From the NCBI GenBank assembly GCA_017557185.1, contig JAFZAP010000051.1:19721-83720 (forward strand): 64,000 nt of DNA. Reading direction: 5' to 3'. The position numbers were made by a program, and so were the translations under genes. Origin of the DNA: Prevotella sp. GTDB lineage: Bacteria > Bacteroidota > Bacteroidia > Bacteroidales > Bacteroidaceae. Shown here one piece after another: positions 31,718 through 39,796 of the stretch. Position 1 is the stretch's first letter. Each line of letters opens with the position of its first letter. The notes below the pieces were generated by a model. The model ran no database searches, was not told the origin of the DNA, and saw nothing but the letters and a program-made list of their open reading frames with translations.

Positions 31718-32851
31718 ATGAAGAAGATGATGACCGCCCTCGTGGCACTGTTCGCATTCGTAGCATCGGCAAACGCCATGAGCTACGAGCAGGCCCGCCA
31801 GCAGGCTCTGTTCCTGACCGACAAGATGGCCTATGAGCTCAACCTCACGGAAGAGCAGTATGAAGCAGCTTACGAGGTGAACCTCGATTACCTCATGGGC
31901 GTAAACACACAGGACGACCTCTACGGCATCTATTGGGAGCGCCGTAACCTCGACCTGAGCTATATCCTCCTCGACTGGCAGTACCGCATGTACCTCGATG
32001 CCACCTACTTCTATCGTCCCCTCTACTGGAGCGCAGGCTACTGGCACTTCGGCATCTATGCCCGCTATCCGCACCGCGACTACTTCTTCTTCGGAAGACC
32101 TCACTTCTACTCTGTCTATCGCGGCGGACACGCTTGGCACATGAATGGCGGACGCTCCTGGTATCATGGACGCACCTTCGCTCCCGCTGGACGCAGCCGC
32201 AACGAGCACTTCGGCATGCACAACAGCTTTGAGCGTGGCGACTACGGACGCGGAAACCGCGGCATGGACAATCGCAACAATCGTGGCTACAACAACAACC
32301 GTCCCGGCAATGACAACCGTGGATTCGGAAGTCGTGGCAACAACCGCGGCAACGACAACCGTAGCTTCGATCAGAACCGTGGACAGCGCAATATAGGCTC
32401 ATCCGTACAGAGCAAGCCCAGCAATGTACAGCCCGGACGTTCCTCACAGCCCGGCTACAGCAACCAGAACGGCAACTTCGGAAGCTCGCGTCAGAGCAGC
32501 ACCCGCACCACTGTCGGCCGCCAGCTGAATGGCTCCAACCGTAGCGAGAGCACCGCTCCGCGCAGCACGTTCACTCCTTCGCAGAAGCCTTCTGTTCAGA
32601 GCGCAACTCCCAGCCGTTCCGTCGAACGTCCCAGCAGCTCTACGGTGAACCGTCCCAGCAGCTCTGCTCCTTCGCGCAGCATCAGCACACCTAGCCGCAG
32701 CAATTCATCGATGAGCTCGCACTCCTCCTCTCCCAGCCGTTCCGTCAGCAGCGGTTCGCGCGGTGGCTCCAGCCACAGCAGCATGAGCGGTGGCAGTCGT
32801 GGCGGTGGTTCGCACGGCGGTGGTGGCGGACACTTCGGAGGTCGTCGCTAA
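31718..32851 (+). CDS. Secreted protein with short conserved domain and long RGN/Ser-rich tail (paralogue A)
   Basis: 377 aa from ATG 31718. A signal peptide (MKKMMTALVALFAFVASANA) is followed by a helical domain of about 110 residues (MSYEQARQQALFLTDKMAYELNLTEEQYEAAYEVNLDYL... then aromatic-rich YWSAGYWHFGIYARY). From about residue 150 the chain is low complexity: Arg/Gly/Asn-rich, then Ser/Pro/Arg-rich with PSRS repeats, ending GGGGHFGGRR. The tail should be disordered and strongly basic, and could bind polyanions at the cell surface. It is paralogous to the minus-strand gene at 33572-34384, with the same N-terminal domain and HFGG(R/K)R end. Function unknown. Confidence 0.85.
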   Translation: MKKMMTALVALFAFVASANAMSYEQARQQALFLTDKMAYELNLTEEQYEAAYEVNLDYLMGVNTQDDLYGIYWERRNLDLSYILLDWQYRMYLDATYFYRPLYWSAGYWHFGIYARYPHRDYFFFGRPHFYSVYRGGHAWHMNGGRSWYHGRTFAPAGRSRNEHFGMHNSFERGDYGRGNRGMDNRNNRGYNNNRPGNDNRGFGSRGNNRGNDNRSFDQNRGQRNIGSSVQSKPSNVQPGRSSQPGYSNQNGNFGSSRQSSTRTTVGRQLNGSNRSESTAPRSTFTPSQKPSVQSATPSRSVERPSSSTVNRPSSSAPSRSISTPSRSNSSMSSHSSSPSRSVSSGSRGGSSHSSMSGGSRGGGSHGGGGGHFGGRR

Positions 32852-32921
32852 TCACAAACGACACAATTATATTACATTCTCTCTAATTTGTACATTACAC
32901 ACAATTCCATTGCGAAAGAAG

Positions 32922-32954
32922 AAGAATCCCAGGCCGTGACGGTCTGGGATTCTT
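32922..32954. terminator. Bidirectional intrinsic terminator
   Basis: AAGAATCCCAGGCCGT pairs with ACGGTCTGGGATTCTT (one wobble or mismatch), with A and T tracts at the ends. It separates the convergent 31718 gene and the histidine phosphatase gene. A partial GC-rich palindrome (GCCTCACCCCAGCCCC) follows at 32961-32976. Confidence 0.85.
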
Positions 32955-32975
32955 AATAGAGCCTCACCCCAGCCC

Positions 32976-33548
32976 CTATAATTCTAGCACTCTTACCTCG
33001 CAGTTCGTCATCTTCGGGATCTCGTTCATCGGCTTACCCGTATAGACGCTCTGGATAGCCTTGTTGATGATGCCGTGCCCCACCGCGAGCACGGTCTTTC
33101 CCTGATAGTGGGTGCGCACATAGTCCAGGAACTGGCGCGAACGCGCTTTCATCGCGTCGAGCGATTCTATATCGTCTGGCCACACCTCATCCTGCAAATC
33201 AGGAATATAGCGACCGGTGAACGAGCCCCAGTCGCGCTCGCGGAGGAGAGGGAGACCCACCCCCCTGCCCTCGCAGTCCTCTACTTCTTTCTCCCTCTCC
33301 CTTTGGAGAGGGCTGGGGTGAGGCGTTAGGGAGTTGCACTCCCCTATTATTATCTCCATCGTCTCCACTGCCCGTTGCAGGTCGCTGGAGAGGAATACGT
33401 CGATCTTCTCGCCACGCAGCTTCCTGCCCAGTTCGCGAGCCTGCTCAATACCATTCAGGGTCAGACGTCCGTGCGTCTGACCCTGCATGATTTTGTTTAC
33501 GTTGTCCACTGTTTCACCGTGGCGCACCAGCAATAACCTACAAGACAT
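32976..33548 (-). CDS. Histidine phosphatase (phosphoglycerate mutase-like) with repeat-derived insert
   Basis: 190 aa. The RHG motif with phosphohistidine is LLVRHGETVDN near residue 9. A second catalytic Arg lies in FLSSDLQRAVETM, and the C-terminal His in VLAVGHGIINKA. The substrate of this broad family (phosphoglycerate, cobalamin precursors, other phosphate esters) cannot be read. After EIIIGECN come about 30 residues (LTPHPSPLQRERE... GRGVGLP) that relatives lack, encoded by a GC-rich palindromic repeat (33255-33324). The domain resumes at LLRERDWGSFTGRYIPDL. The gene lies between the two paralogous secreted proteins. Confidence 0.87.
   Translation of the reverse strand: MSCRLLLVRHGETVDNVNKIMQGQTHGRLTLNGIEQARELGRKLRGEKIDVFLSSDLQRAVETMEIIIGECNSLTPHPSPLQREREKEVEDCEGRGVGLPLLRERDWGSFTGRYIPDLQDEVWPDDIESLDAMKARSRQFLDYVRTHYQGKTVLAVGHGIINKAIQSVYTGKPMNEIPKMTNCEVRVLEL
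33255..33324. repeat. GC-rich palindromic repeat inside the histidine phosphatase gene
   Basis: CACCCCCCTGCCC, a spacer, then CTCCCTCTCC and GGAGAGGGCTGGGGTGAGGC. The second half is essentially the intergenic copy at 31528-31562. It is read in frame as a Pro/Arg/Glu/Gly-rich insert. Confidence 0.85.
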
Positions 33549-33571
33549 AACTTATAGCGACTTCGTCGCGT

Positions 33572-34384
33572 TCAACGCTTACCTCCGAAGTGGCCACTGT
33601 TGTTCGACGTTGTAGCCTGACGCGTCGACTGCTGGGTAGTCGTCTGCTGAGGAGCCTTGTTGGTATTCGGGCGATTCCCGCCGTTCTGCTGCGGAGGATT
33701 ATTCGGCTTCTGGTTGTTCATACCCGGCTGACCATTGTTCTGCGTGCCTGTGCCGAAGTGGCGCGTACCCGTGTTCGAGTTGTTCTGCCGGTTGTTCGTG
33801 CCAGGCTGGTAGCCATTACCGTTCGGCCGGCCATTATTAGGCTGGTTGTAGTTGCCGTTGCCACGATTGGCAGGTCCACCGGGCTGGCTGTTCCACGAGC
33901 GGCCCGAGCCCACATGGCGGTCGGCAGGCTTCGCGATGGTGCGATTCTCGTAGAAGCTGATGGTACCGCGGTTGCGGCCACCGCGATAGGTGCCAAAGAT
34001 CGTTGGCGGCTGACGGAAGTGGTTGCCACGATCGTAGCGTGTGTAGATGCTGAACACCCACGAGCCGCGGCGCCAGATGGCGGGCTGGTAGAAATCAACG
34101 GTGGTGATATACCTGCGATACTGCCACGTATTCAGCACAAAGCGCAGGTCGGTGTTGCGGCGGTTCCAATAGATGCCGAACACATCCTCTTCATAGCGGA
34201 TAGAGAGGAAGTAGTCGAGGTTGATCTCGTAGACTGCCTCATACTGATCCATCGTCAGGCGCAGTTCGTACGCCATCTTGTCGGAGAGGAACAGAGCTTC
34301 CTGTCGTGCCTGGTTGAAGCTCATTGCCTGGGCGGCGACGACTATCGTCGTCAGCACTGCCGTCATCATCATCTTCTTCATCAT
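33572..34384 (-). CDS. Secreted protein with short conserved domain and Asn/Gln/Pro-rich tail (paralogue B)
   Basis: 270 aa. Signal peptide (MMKKMMMTAVLTTIVVAAQA), then MSFNQARQEALFLSDKMAYELRLTMDQYEAVYEINLDYF, clearly homologous to the plus-strand gene at 31718. An aromatic-rich segment (WQYRRYITTVDFYQPAIWRRGSW) is followed by a low-complexity Asn/Gly/Gln/Pro/Thr tail ending SGHFGGKR. Tail composition differs from paralogue A (Asn/Gln/Thr rather than Ser/Arg), while the terminal HFGG(R/K)R is kept, so that motif is probably functional. The promoter at 34431-34462 has the same arrangement as that of paralogue A. Function unknown. Confidence 0.85.
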   Translation of the reverse strand: MMKKMMMTAVLTTIVVAAQAMSFNQARQEALFLSDKMAYELRLTMDQYEAVYEINLDYFLSIRYEEDVFGIYWNRRNTDLRFVLNTWQYRRYITTVDFYQPAIWRRGSWVFSIYTRYDRGNHFRQPPTIFGTYRGGRNRGTISFYENRTIAKPADRHVGSGRSWNSQPGGPANRGNGNYNQPNNGRPNGNGYQPGTNNRQNNSNTGTRHFGTGTQNNGQPGMNNQKPNNPPQQNGGNRPNTNKAPQQTTTQQSTRQATTSNNSGHFGGKR

Positions 34385-34430
34385 GGCTTTCTATAGTTTA
34401 GAGTGAATAGTGAATTTTGTATTCTGACTG

Positions 34431-34462
34431 CAAAGATAGTGCAAATCGAGAGAAATACAAAA
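34431..34462 (-). promoter_or_regulatory. Promoter of the 33572-34384 gene
   Basis: On the minus strand TTTTG (34458-34462) and TATCTTTG (34431-34438) are 19 nt apart, the same layout as the promoter of its paralogue. Confidence 0.75.
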
Positions 34463-34497
34463 TAAAATCAGTTTTATTTTTATTTTCGAGATGCAGC

Positions 34498-34899
34498 CTA
34501 CTTCCAGCGTTCGAAGTCGACGGCGGTGCAGAAGGGCCGGTCGAGGGTGCGGTTGTAGAGGTTGCGCGTGCCCCAGGGCGTGAACTTGCAGAGCACCCGC
34601 TTCACGTGTTTGCGTAGATCGTAGTCCTCTTTGCGCTCCACCATCTCACTCTGAATGGTGAGGTGGAAGCGTCCGAAGCCGTCGAGTACTACCGTCTGGC
34701 CGTCGCGCAGATGGTGCTTCATCTCCTGTACCAATGCGATAATCACCGCATGCACGTCCGATTCCGTCACGGAGTTGTTGGCGCTGATGATGCGCGCCAG
34801 GTCTTTTGTTGTCACTTCGCCTGCCTTCACGGCACGTCCGTACCACTTTCCCTGCAGGTCTTTGCGTTTGTGCTGATAGAGTTTAATCTTGATTGACAT
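34498..34899 (-). CDS. HU-family-related DNA-binding protein
   Basis: 133 aa. MSIKIKLYQHKRKDLQGKWYGRAVKAGEVTTKDLARIISANNSVTESDVHAVIIALVQEM and GQTVVLDGFGRFHLTIQSE follow the HU-related family of Bacteroidota (HU helical dimerisation body, then a GFGRF loop before the beta arms). The C-terminal part (LCKFTPWGTRNLYNRTLDRPFC) differs from classical HU. Such proteins are thought to be nucleoid or locus-specific architectural proteins. The four AT-rich palindromic repeats at 34978-35065 lie directly upstream and could be binding sites for this or another protein. Confidence 0.8.
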   Translation of the reverse strand: MSIKIKLYQHKRKDLQGKWYGRAVKAGEVTTKDLARIISANNSVTESDVHAVIIALVQEMKHHLRDGQTVVLDGFGRFHLTIQSEMVERKEDYDLRKHVKRVLCKFTPWGTRNLYNRTLDRPFCTAVDFERWK

Positions 34900-34977
34900 G
34901 TCTTTGATTGTTTAAGATGTATGCTCTAATAACGCTAAAAGCATCCTTTTATTGTGCAATAATTCATATTTTATAAA

Positions 34978-35065
34978 GTAATATATCATATATTGCAAGG
35001 TAATATATAATATATTGCTCAGTAATATATGATATATTGGTCGGTAATATATGATATATTACTTG
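34978..35065. repeat. Four 22-bp tandem repeats, each an AT-rich palindrome
   Basis: Units GTAATATATNATATATTNNNNN occur at 34978-34999, 35000-35021, 35022-35043 and 35044-35065. The core TAATATAT-N-ATATATT is nearly self-complementary; the last five bases vary. The array lies between the divergent HU-like gene and mfd. The spacing of two helical turns suits a repeated protein-binding site. It is not a CRISPR, because there are no spacers. Confidence 0.9.
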
Positions 35066-35068
35066 ATC

Positions 35069-35103
35069 AAAGCTATGCTTAGGAACTATTGGAGCAATGC
35101 TTA
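35069..35103. repeat. 1.6 units of the second 22-bp repeat family
   Basis: AAAGCTATGCTTAGGAACTATT and then GGAGCAATGCTTA match the tandem units at 52364-52508. A GC-rich palindrome (35105-35150) follows immediately. Confidence 0.7.
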
Positions 35104-35216
35104 GGGCCCACCCCCTGCCCCTCCCAAAGGGGAGGGGAGAAAGGAGGAGGGGACTACGCTGGGCTATCCGTTGCTGAGCTATATCATTACCAAGGACAAA
35201 ATAAATTGGGGAATTA

Positions 35217-35248
35217 TTTGGTGTTTCGCCCGATTTTTGTTACCTTCG
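35217..35248 (+). promoter_or_regulatory. Promoter of mfd
   Basis: TTTG (35217-35220), 20 nt, TACCTTCG (35241-35248). The box ends 8 nt before the ATG at 35257, so the 5' leader should be only a few nucleotides. Confidence 0.7.
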
Positions 35249-35256
35249 CAGACAGT

Positions 35257-38200
35257 ATGGAAATACGGGACATTGCGAAACTCTATGCGATGCTGCCGCA
35301 GGTCGGGGCATTGCGCCATGTACTGGGAAACAAATCGAAGGGAGACGTTTTCCTGCAGGGACTCGTGGGCTCTGCCGCCCCGATGGCCTTTGCGGCTCTG
35401 ATGGGCAAGGGGAAAGGACTGTTCCTTTTCATCATGCAGGATGCCGACGAAGCAGGATATTTCTATAGCGACTTAAAGAGAAGCCTACCCCCTGCCCCTC
35501 CCAAAGGGGAGGGGGGAAGCCCCACCCCAACCCTCCCCCGTAGGGAGGGGGGAAATAAGGGGGATGGAGAGGAGAGGATTCTGTTCTTCCCATCGTCGTA
35601 TCGCCGGGCGGTGAAGTTCGGACAGCGCGATGCCGCCAACGAGATTCTGCGCACGGAGGTGCTGGCAAGGCTTGCTGCCCCTGACAACCTGCCCGAGGGG
35701 AGGCAGGGAGGGATGTGCATCGTCACCTATCCCGAGGCATTGGCGGAGCTGGTGCCCTCGCCGAAGACCATCGACGACCGGCTCATCAGGCTTTCGACAG
35801 GTCAGACGGCGGATATCGTGGAGTTGGAGAAGCGACTGCGCGAACTGGGATTCCGGGAGGAGGACTACGTCTATGAGCCAGGCCAGTTTGCTGTGCGCGG
35901 CAGCATCGTCGATGTGTATAGCTTCTCGTGCGAGCTGCCCTACCGCATCGACTTCTTCGGCGACGAAATCGACACCATCCGCACGTTTGAGGTGGAGGAC
36001 CAGCTGTCGAAGGAGCGCCGCGAGTCGATAGAGATTGTGCCGGAGTTGGCTGCCGTGCAGGCCGAGAAGGTGCCGTTCCTGGAGATGCTGCCTGCCGACT
36101 GCGTACTGGTGACGAAGGATGTTGCCTTTGTTGCCGAGACGGTGGAGCGCATCTATGAGGAAGGGTTCTCGTCGCAGGCTGCTACGGAACGGCTTGCTGC
36201 CGCCACGGAGATGGAGCGACAGCAGGTGATGGACGAGCTGCGCCGCGAATTGCAGCTGGTCCGTCCGTCGCAGTTCAGCGAGCTGTTGTCGCAATTCCGG
36301 CATGTCATCTTGAGTGGAAGCCCCTCGCCGGGCAGAGAGGGGAAGAAGAGCGCAGCCATCGCCTTCCACACCGTTGGCCAGCCGCTGTTCCATAAGAATG
36401 TGGAGTTGCTGAAGCGGTCGGTCGACGACTACCAGCTGCAGGGCTACCGCCTGTATGTGCTGGCCGACAGTCCGAAGCAGCAGGAGCGACTGAAGGAGAT
36501 GATCGAGGTTCCTTTCACCCCCGTTGACCACACGTTGCACGAGGGGTTCGTGGACCACGACTTGAAGGCTTGCTTCTTCACCGACCATCAGATTTTCGAC
36601 CGCTTCCATAAGTTCACGCTGAAGAGCGAGAAGGCGCGGTCGGGCAAGATGGCGCTGACGATGAAGGAGCTGCAGGAGCTGGAGATCGGCGACTACCTGG
36701 TGCATGTGGACTACGGCATCGGCAAGTTCGGCGGACTGGTGCGCATACCGCAGGGCGACGCCTACCAAGAGGTGATCCGCATCGTCTATCAGCACAACGA
36801 CAAGGTGGATGTGTCGATACACTCGCTATACAAAATCAGTAAGTATCGGCGCAGCGACACGGGCGAGCCGCCACGACTGAGCATACTGGGCTCGGGTGCA
36901 TGGGACAGGCTGAAGGAGCGCACGAAGAAGCGCATTAAGGACATCGCCCGCGACCTGATACGCCTCTATGCACGACGCCAGAAGGAGAAAGGCTTCGCCT
37001 ACTCGCCCGACACATATCTGCAGAACGAACTGGAGGCCTCGTTCCTCTATGAGGACACGCCCGACCAGCTGCGCGCCACACAGGAGGTGAAGGCCGATAT
37101 GGAAGCCACAAAGCCCATGGACCGACTGGTGTGCGGCGATGTGGGCTTCGGAAAGACCGAGGTGGCCATCCGTGCAGCCTTCAAGGCCGCCTGCGACTCG
37201 AAGCAGGTGGCGCTGATGGTGCCGACGACGGTGCTTGCCTTCCAGCACTTCCAGACGTTCCGCGACCGACTGAAGGACATGCCCGTGCGCGTGGAATACC
37301 TCTCGCGAGCCCGCTCGGCGAAGCAGACGAAGCAGATTCTGGCCGACCTCGCCGAAGGAAAGATTGATATCCTGATCGGTACGCATAAGCTCATCGGGAA
37401 GCAGGTGGTGTGGAAAGACCTGGGATTGCTGATCATCGACGAGGAGCAGAAGTTCGGTGTGTCGGTGAAGGAGAAGCTGCGCCAGCTGAAAGCCAATGTC
37501 GACACGCTGACGATGTCGGCAACGCCCATCCCGCGAACGCTGCAGTTCTCGCTGATGGGAGCACGCGACATGAGCATCATCCGCACTCCCCCACCCAACC
37601 GCTATCCTATCTACACCGAGCTGGGCACCTACGGCAGCGACCTTATCACTGACGCCATCAACTTCGAGATGTCGCGAAACGGACAGGTGTTCTTCGTCAA
37701 CGACCGCATCTCGAATCTGGAAGAGATCAAGCGACTGATAGAGAAACACGTGCCCGACTGCCGCGTGGCCATCGGACACGGACAGATGAAGCCCGAGGAA
37801 CTGGAGAAAATCGTGCTGGGGTTCATCAACTACGACTACGACGTGCTGCTGTCGACAACGATTGTGGAGAACGGCATCGACATCCCGAATGCCAATACCA
37901 TCATCATCAACGATGCCCACCGATTCGGACTGAGCGACCTGCACCAGATGCGCGGACGTGTGGGACGCTCGAACCGCAAGGCATTCTGCTACCTGCTCGC
38001 ACCGCCGAAGAGTGTGCTCACACCCGAGGCGCGCCGCCGACTGGAAGCGCTGGAGACGTTCTCGGAGTTGGGCAGTGGCTTCAACCTCGCGATGCAGGAC
38101 CTCGACATCCGCGGCGCCGGCAACCTGCTCGGTGCTGAGCAGAGCGGCTTCATGGAAGACCTGGGCTACGAAACCTACCTGAAGATCATCAAGCAGGCGA

Positions 38201-38805
38201 TGGCGGAGCTGAGGAATGAAGTACCCGACAAACCCACCCCCAACCCCTCCCGAGGGGAGGGGAGTCTAATTACTCCTGCTATAGATAATTCTACCTCAAA
38301 TGCTATTCAATCCCCCCTCCCCTCGGGAGGGGCTGGGGGTGGGTATTTTATTGCCGACTGCACCGTGGAAAGCGATTTGGCGATGTACTTCCCCGATACC
38401 TACGTGCCAGGCTCGTCGGAGCGCATGCTGCTCTATCGCGAACTCGACGCCATCGAGGACGACCGCTCGCTGCAAGCCTACCGCCAGCGGCTGGAGGACC
38501 GCTTCGGCCCCGTGCCTCACGAGGGCGAGGAGCTCATGCAGGTGGTCGTGCTGCGCCGCATCGGCAAGCGCCTCGGCTGTGAGAAGATCATTCTGCGACA
38601 GGGACTGATGATTATGCAGTTCGTTGGCAACGGCGACAGTCCGTACTACCAGAGCGATGCCTTCACCCGCATCATCAACTATGCTACCTCGAACCTGCGC
38701 CGCTGTCAGCTGAAAGAAATAAAAAGCCGCCGACTGATGCACGTGCGTGACGTTCCAACAGTCGGCGAGGCCGTAAGGGTATTGAAAGAAGTTTATAGTT
38801 TATAG
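35257..38805 (+). CDS. mfd: Transcription-repair coupling factor, with several repeat-derived inserts
   Basis: 1182 aa from ATG 35257 (MEIRDIAKLYAMLPQ). The upstream open frame only reads through a repeat. Order: UvrB-like N-terminal domain, RNA-polymerase-interacting CarD-like domain (IGDYLVHVDYGIGKFGGL, near 480), SF2 translocase with Walker A CGDVGFGKTEVA (near 628), DEEQ box (near 728), TMSATPIPRTLQ and QMRGRVGRSNRK, and C-terminal TRCF domain. It displaces stalled RNA polymerase and recruits UvrA. Pro/Gly-rich inserts encoded by GC-rich palindromes lie after FYSDLKR, within GSPSPGREGKKS, and before ADCTVESDLAMYFPD. They sit at domain edges and add roughly 60-70 residues. Confidence 0.95.
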   Translation: MEIRDIAKLYAMLPQVGALRHVLGNKSKGDVFLQGLVGSAAPMAFAALMGKGKGLFLFIMQDADEAGYFYSDLKRSLPPAPPKGEGGSPTPTLPRREGGNKGDGEERILFFPSSYRRAVKFGQRDAANEILRTEVLARLAAPDNLPEGRQGGMCIVTYPEALAELVPSPKTIDDRLIRLSTGQTADIVELEKRLRELGFREEDYVYEPGQFAVRGSIVDVYSFSCELPYRIDFFGDEIDTIRTFEVEDQLSKERRESIEIVPELAAVQAEKVPFLEMLPADCVLVTKDVAFVAETVERIYEEGFSSQAATERLAAATEMERQQVMDELRRELQLVRPSQFSELLSQFRHVILSGSPSPGREGKKSAAIAFHTVGQPLFHKNVELLKRSVDDYQLQGYRLYVLADSPKQQERLKEMIEVPFTPVDHTLHEGFVDHDLKACFFTDHQIFDRFHKFTLKSEKARSGKMALTMKELQELEIGDYLVHVDYGIGKFGGLVRIPQGDAYQEVIRIVYQHNDKVDVSIHSLYKISKYRRSDTGEPPRLSILGSGAWDRLKERTKKRIKDIARDLIRLYARRQKEKGFAYSPDTYLQNELEASFLYEDTPDQLRATQEVKADMEATKPMDRLVCGDVGFGKTEVAIRAAFKAACDSKQVALMVPTTVLAFQHFQTFRDRLKDMPVRVEYLSRARSAKQTKQILADLAEGKIDILIGTHKLIGKQVVWKDLGLLIIDEEQKFGVSVKEKLRQLKANVDTLTMSATPIPRTLQFSLMGARDMSIIRTPPPNRYPIYTELGTYGSDLITDAINFEMSRNGQVFFVNDRISNLEEIKRLIEKHVPDCRVAIGHGQMKPEELEKIVLGFINYDYDVLLSTTIVENGIDIPNANTIIINDAHRFGLSDLHQMRGRVGRSNRKAFCYLLAPPKSVLTPEARRRLEALETFSELGSGFNLAMQDLDIRGAGNLLGAEQSGFMEDLGYETYLKIIKQAMAELRNEVPDKPTPNPSRGEGSLITPAIDNSTSNAIQSPLPSGGAGGGYFIADCTVESDLAMYFPDTYVPGSSERMLLYRELDAIEDDRSLQAYRQRLEDRFGPVPHEGEELMQVVVLRRIGKRLGCEKIILRQGLMIMQFVGNGDSPYYQSDAFTRIINYATSNLRRCQLKEIKSRRLMHVRDVPTVGEAVRVLKEVYSL
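35484..35553. repeat. Double GC-rich palindromic repeat inside mfd (N-terminal insert)
   Basis: Two palindromes in a row (CCCCTCCCAAAGGGGAGGGG and CCCTCCCCCGTAGGGAGGGG) read in frame as LPPAPPKGEGG and then PTPTLPRREGG. A shorter related piece at 36317-36345 reads SPSPGREGKK. Confidence 0.85.
38232..38344. repeat. Two GC-rich palindromic repeats inside mfd (C-terminal insert)
   Basis: Copies at 38232-38265 (CCCCTCCCGAGGGGAGGGG) and 38311-38344 (CCCCTCCCCTCGGGAGGGG) flank a short AT-richer spacer. In frame they give PTPNPSRGEGS and LPSGGAGGG. Confidence 0.85.
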
Positions 38806-38814
38806 TGAAGAGTG

Positions 38815-38886
38815 AATAGGTTATGATTTGCTTTTGTGCCAGTAATCGCGAGCAACAAGAGTAATCATAACCTATTACCTATATCC
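38815..38886. terminator. Inverted repeat after mfd, possible terminator
   Basis: AATAGGTTATGATT (38815-38828) pairs with AATCATAACCTATT (38873-38886), a 14-bp perfect stem with a 44-nt loop, between convergent mfd and the SDR gene. It is built from the same TTATGATT / ATTACCTATT words seen elsewhere, so it may be a repeat product rather than a dedicated terminator. Confidence 0.45.
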
Positions 38887-38906
38887 TATTACCTATTCTC
38901 TAAAAG

Positions 38907-39680
38907 TCAGACGCAAGTATATCCTCCATCCACGGGCAGCGCGATGCCGTTGACATAGGCAGAGGCGGGCGATGCGAGGAAGAGGGTTGCGGTGTCGAGT
39001 TCGCCCTCGTTGCCATAACGCTCAACGGGGATGGTGCTCTTTGCATAGTTGGCAAACCACTCGGTTTCGAGCATGTCCTTCGTCAGCGGTGTCCAGAAGT
39101 AGCCCGGGCAGATGGTGTTCACCGTGATGCCGTACTTTCCCCACTCGGCAGCCAGGCCGCGCGAGAGATTCACGACACCACCCTTCGCAGCGTGATAGGG
39201 CGAGCAGGGAGCAACCTTGTTGCCCACCATTCCATACATCGAAGCGATGTTGATGATTCGGCCGTACTTCGCGGGAATCATAGCTTGCTTCGCCACAGCA
39301 CGCGCCATCTTGAACGTACCGAACAGGTCGATCTGCATCTCGTTGTCGAACTGCTCGTCGGTGATGTCCTCAGCCGGAGCAACAGCACCCGTTCCAGCAT
39401 TGTTGATGAGGATATCGATGCGTCCGAAGTGCTCCATCGTCTGGCGTACCACATCGTCGCACATCTCAGTATTTGTCACATCGCAGCGTATCGGCAGCAC
39501 CTCTACTCCATACGCTTCGCGCAGTTCGGCTGCCACTTCTTCCAGTTTCTCCATACGGCGTGCAATAGGTACGATGTTGCAACCCTGATTGGCCAGAGCC
39601 TTTGCCATCTGCACTCCCAGTCCGCCTGAGCAACCCGTAACGATTGCCACGTGTCCTTTCAAATCGAAATAGTTTTTCAT
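38907..39680 (-). CDS. Short-chain dehydrogenase/reductase (gluconate 5-dehydrogenase-like)
   Basis: 257 aa from ATG 39680 (MKNYFDLKGHVAIVTGCSGGLG). Classical SDR motifs: cofactor TGxxxGxG as TGCSGGLG near residue 14, NNAG in ILINNAGTG, catalytic Ser in INIASMYG, and YHAAK for Tyr and Lys. PGYFWTPLT and PVDGGYTCV are typical of the gluconate 5-dehydrogenase/KduD-like branch; the substrate is a guess. A promoter (39719-39749) lies between this gene and cysE, so it is a separate transcription unit. Confidence 0.87.
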   Translation of the reverse strand: MKNYFDLKGHVAIVTGCSGGLGVQMAKALANQGCNIVPIARRMEKLEEVAAELREAYGVEVLPIRCDVTNTEMCDDVVRQTMEHFGRIDILINNAGTGAVAPAEDITDEQFDNEMQIDLFGTFKMARAVAKQAMIPAKYGRIINIASMYGMVGNKVAPCSPYHAAKGGVVNLSRGLAAEWGKYGITVNTICPGYFWTPLTKDMLETEWFANYAKSTIPVERYGNEGELDTATLFLASPASAYVNGIALPVDGGYTCV

Positions 39681-39718
39681 AAGTCGTCGGTTTTTAATAG
39701 TAATCAATTAACAGCATG

Positions 39719-39749
39719 CAAAGGTACAACAAAAAATTTGAAGCACAAA
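39719..39749 (-). promoter_or_regulatory. Promoter of the SDR gene
   Basis: On the minus strand TTTG (39746-39749) and TACCTTTG (39719-39726) are exactly 19 nt apart. Confidence 0.8.
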
Positions 39750-39796
39750 CTTTTTGAAGGGAAAAATTGAACGATAAGAAAAGAAGACAGGTGGTG

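Noticed and set aside
34978-35065. CRISPR array
   Set aside because: The repeats are directly adjacent with no spacers, and no cas genes are in the window.
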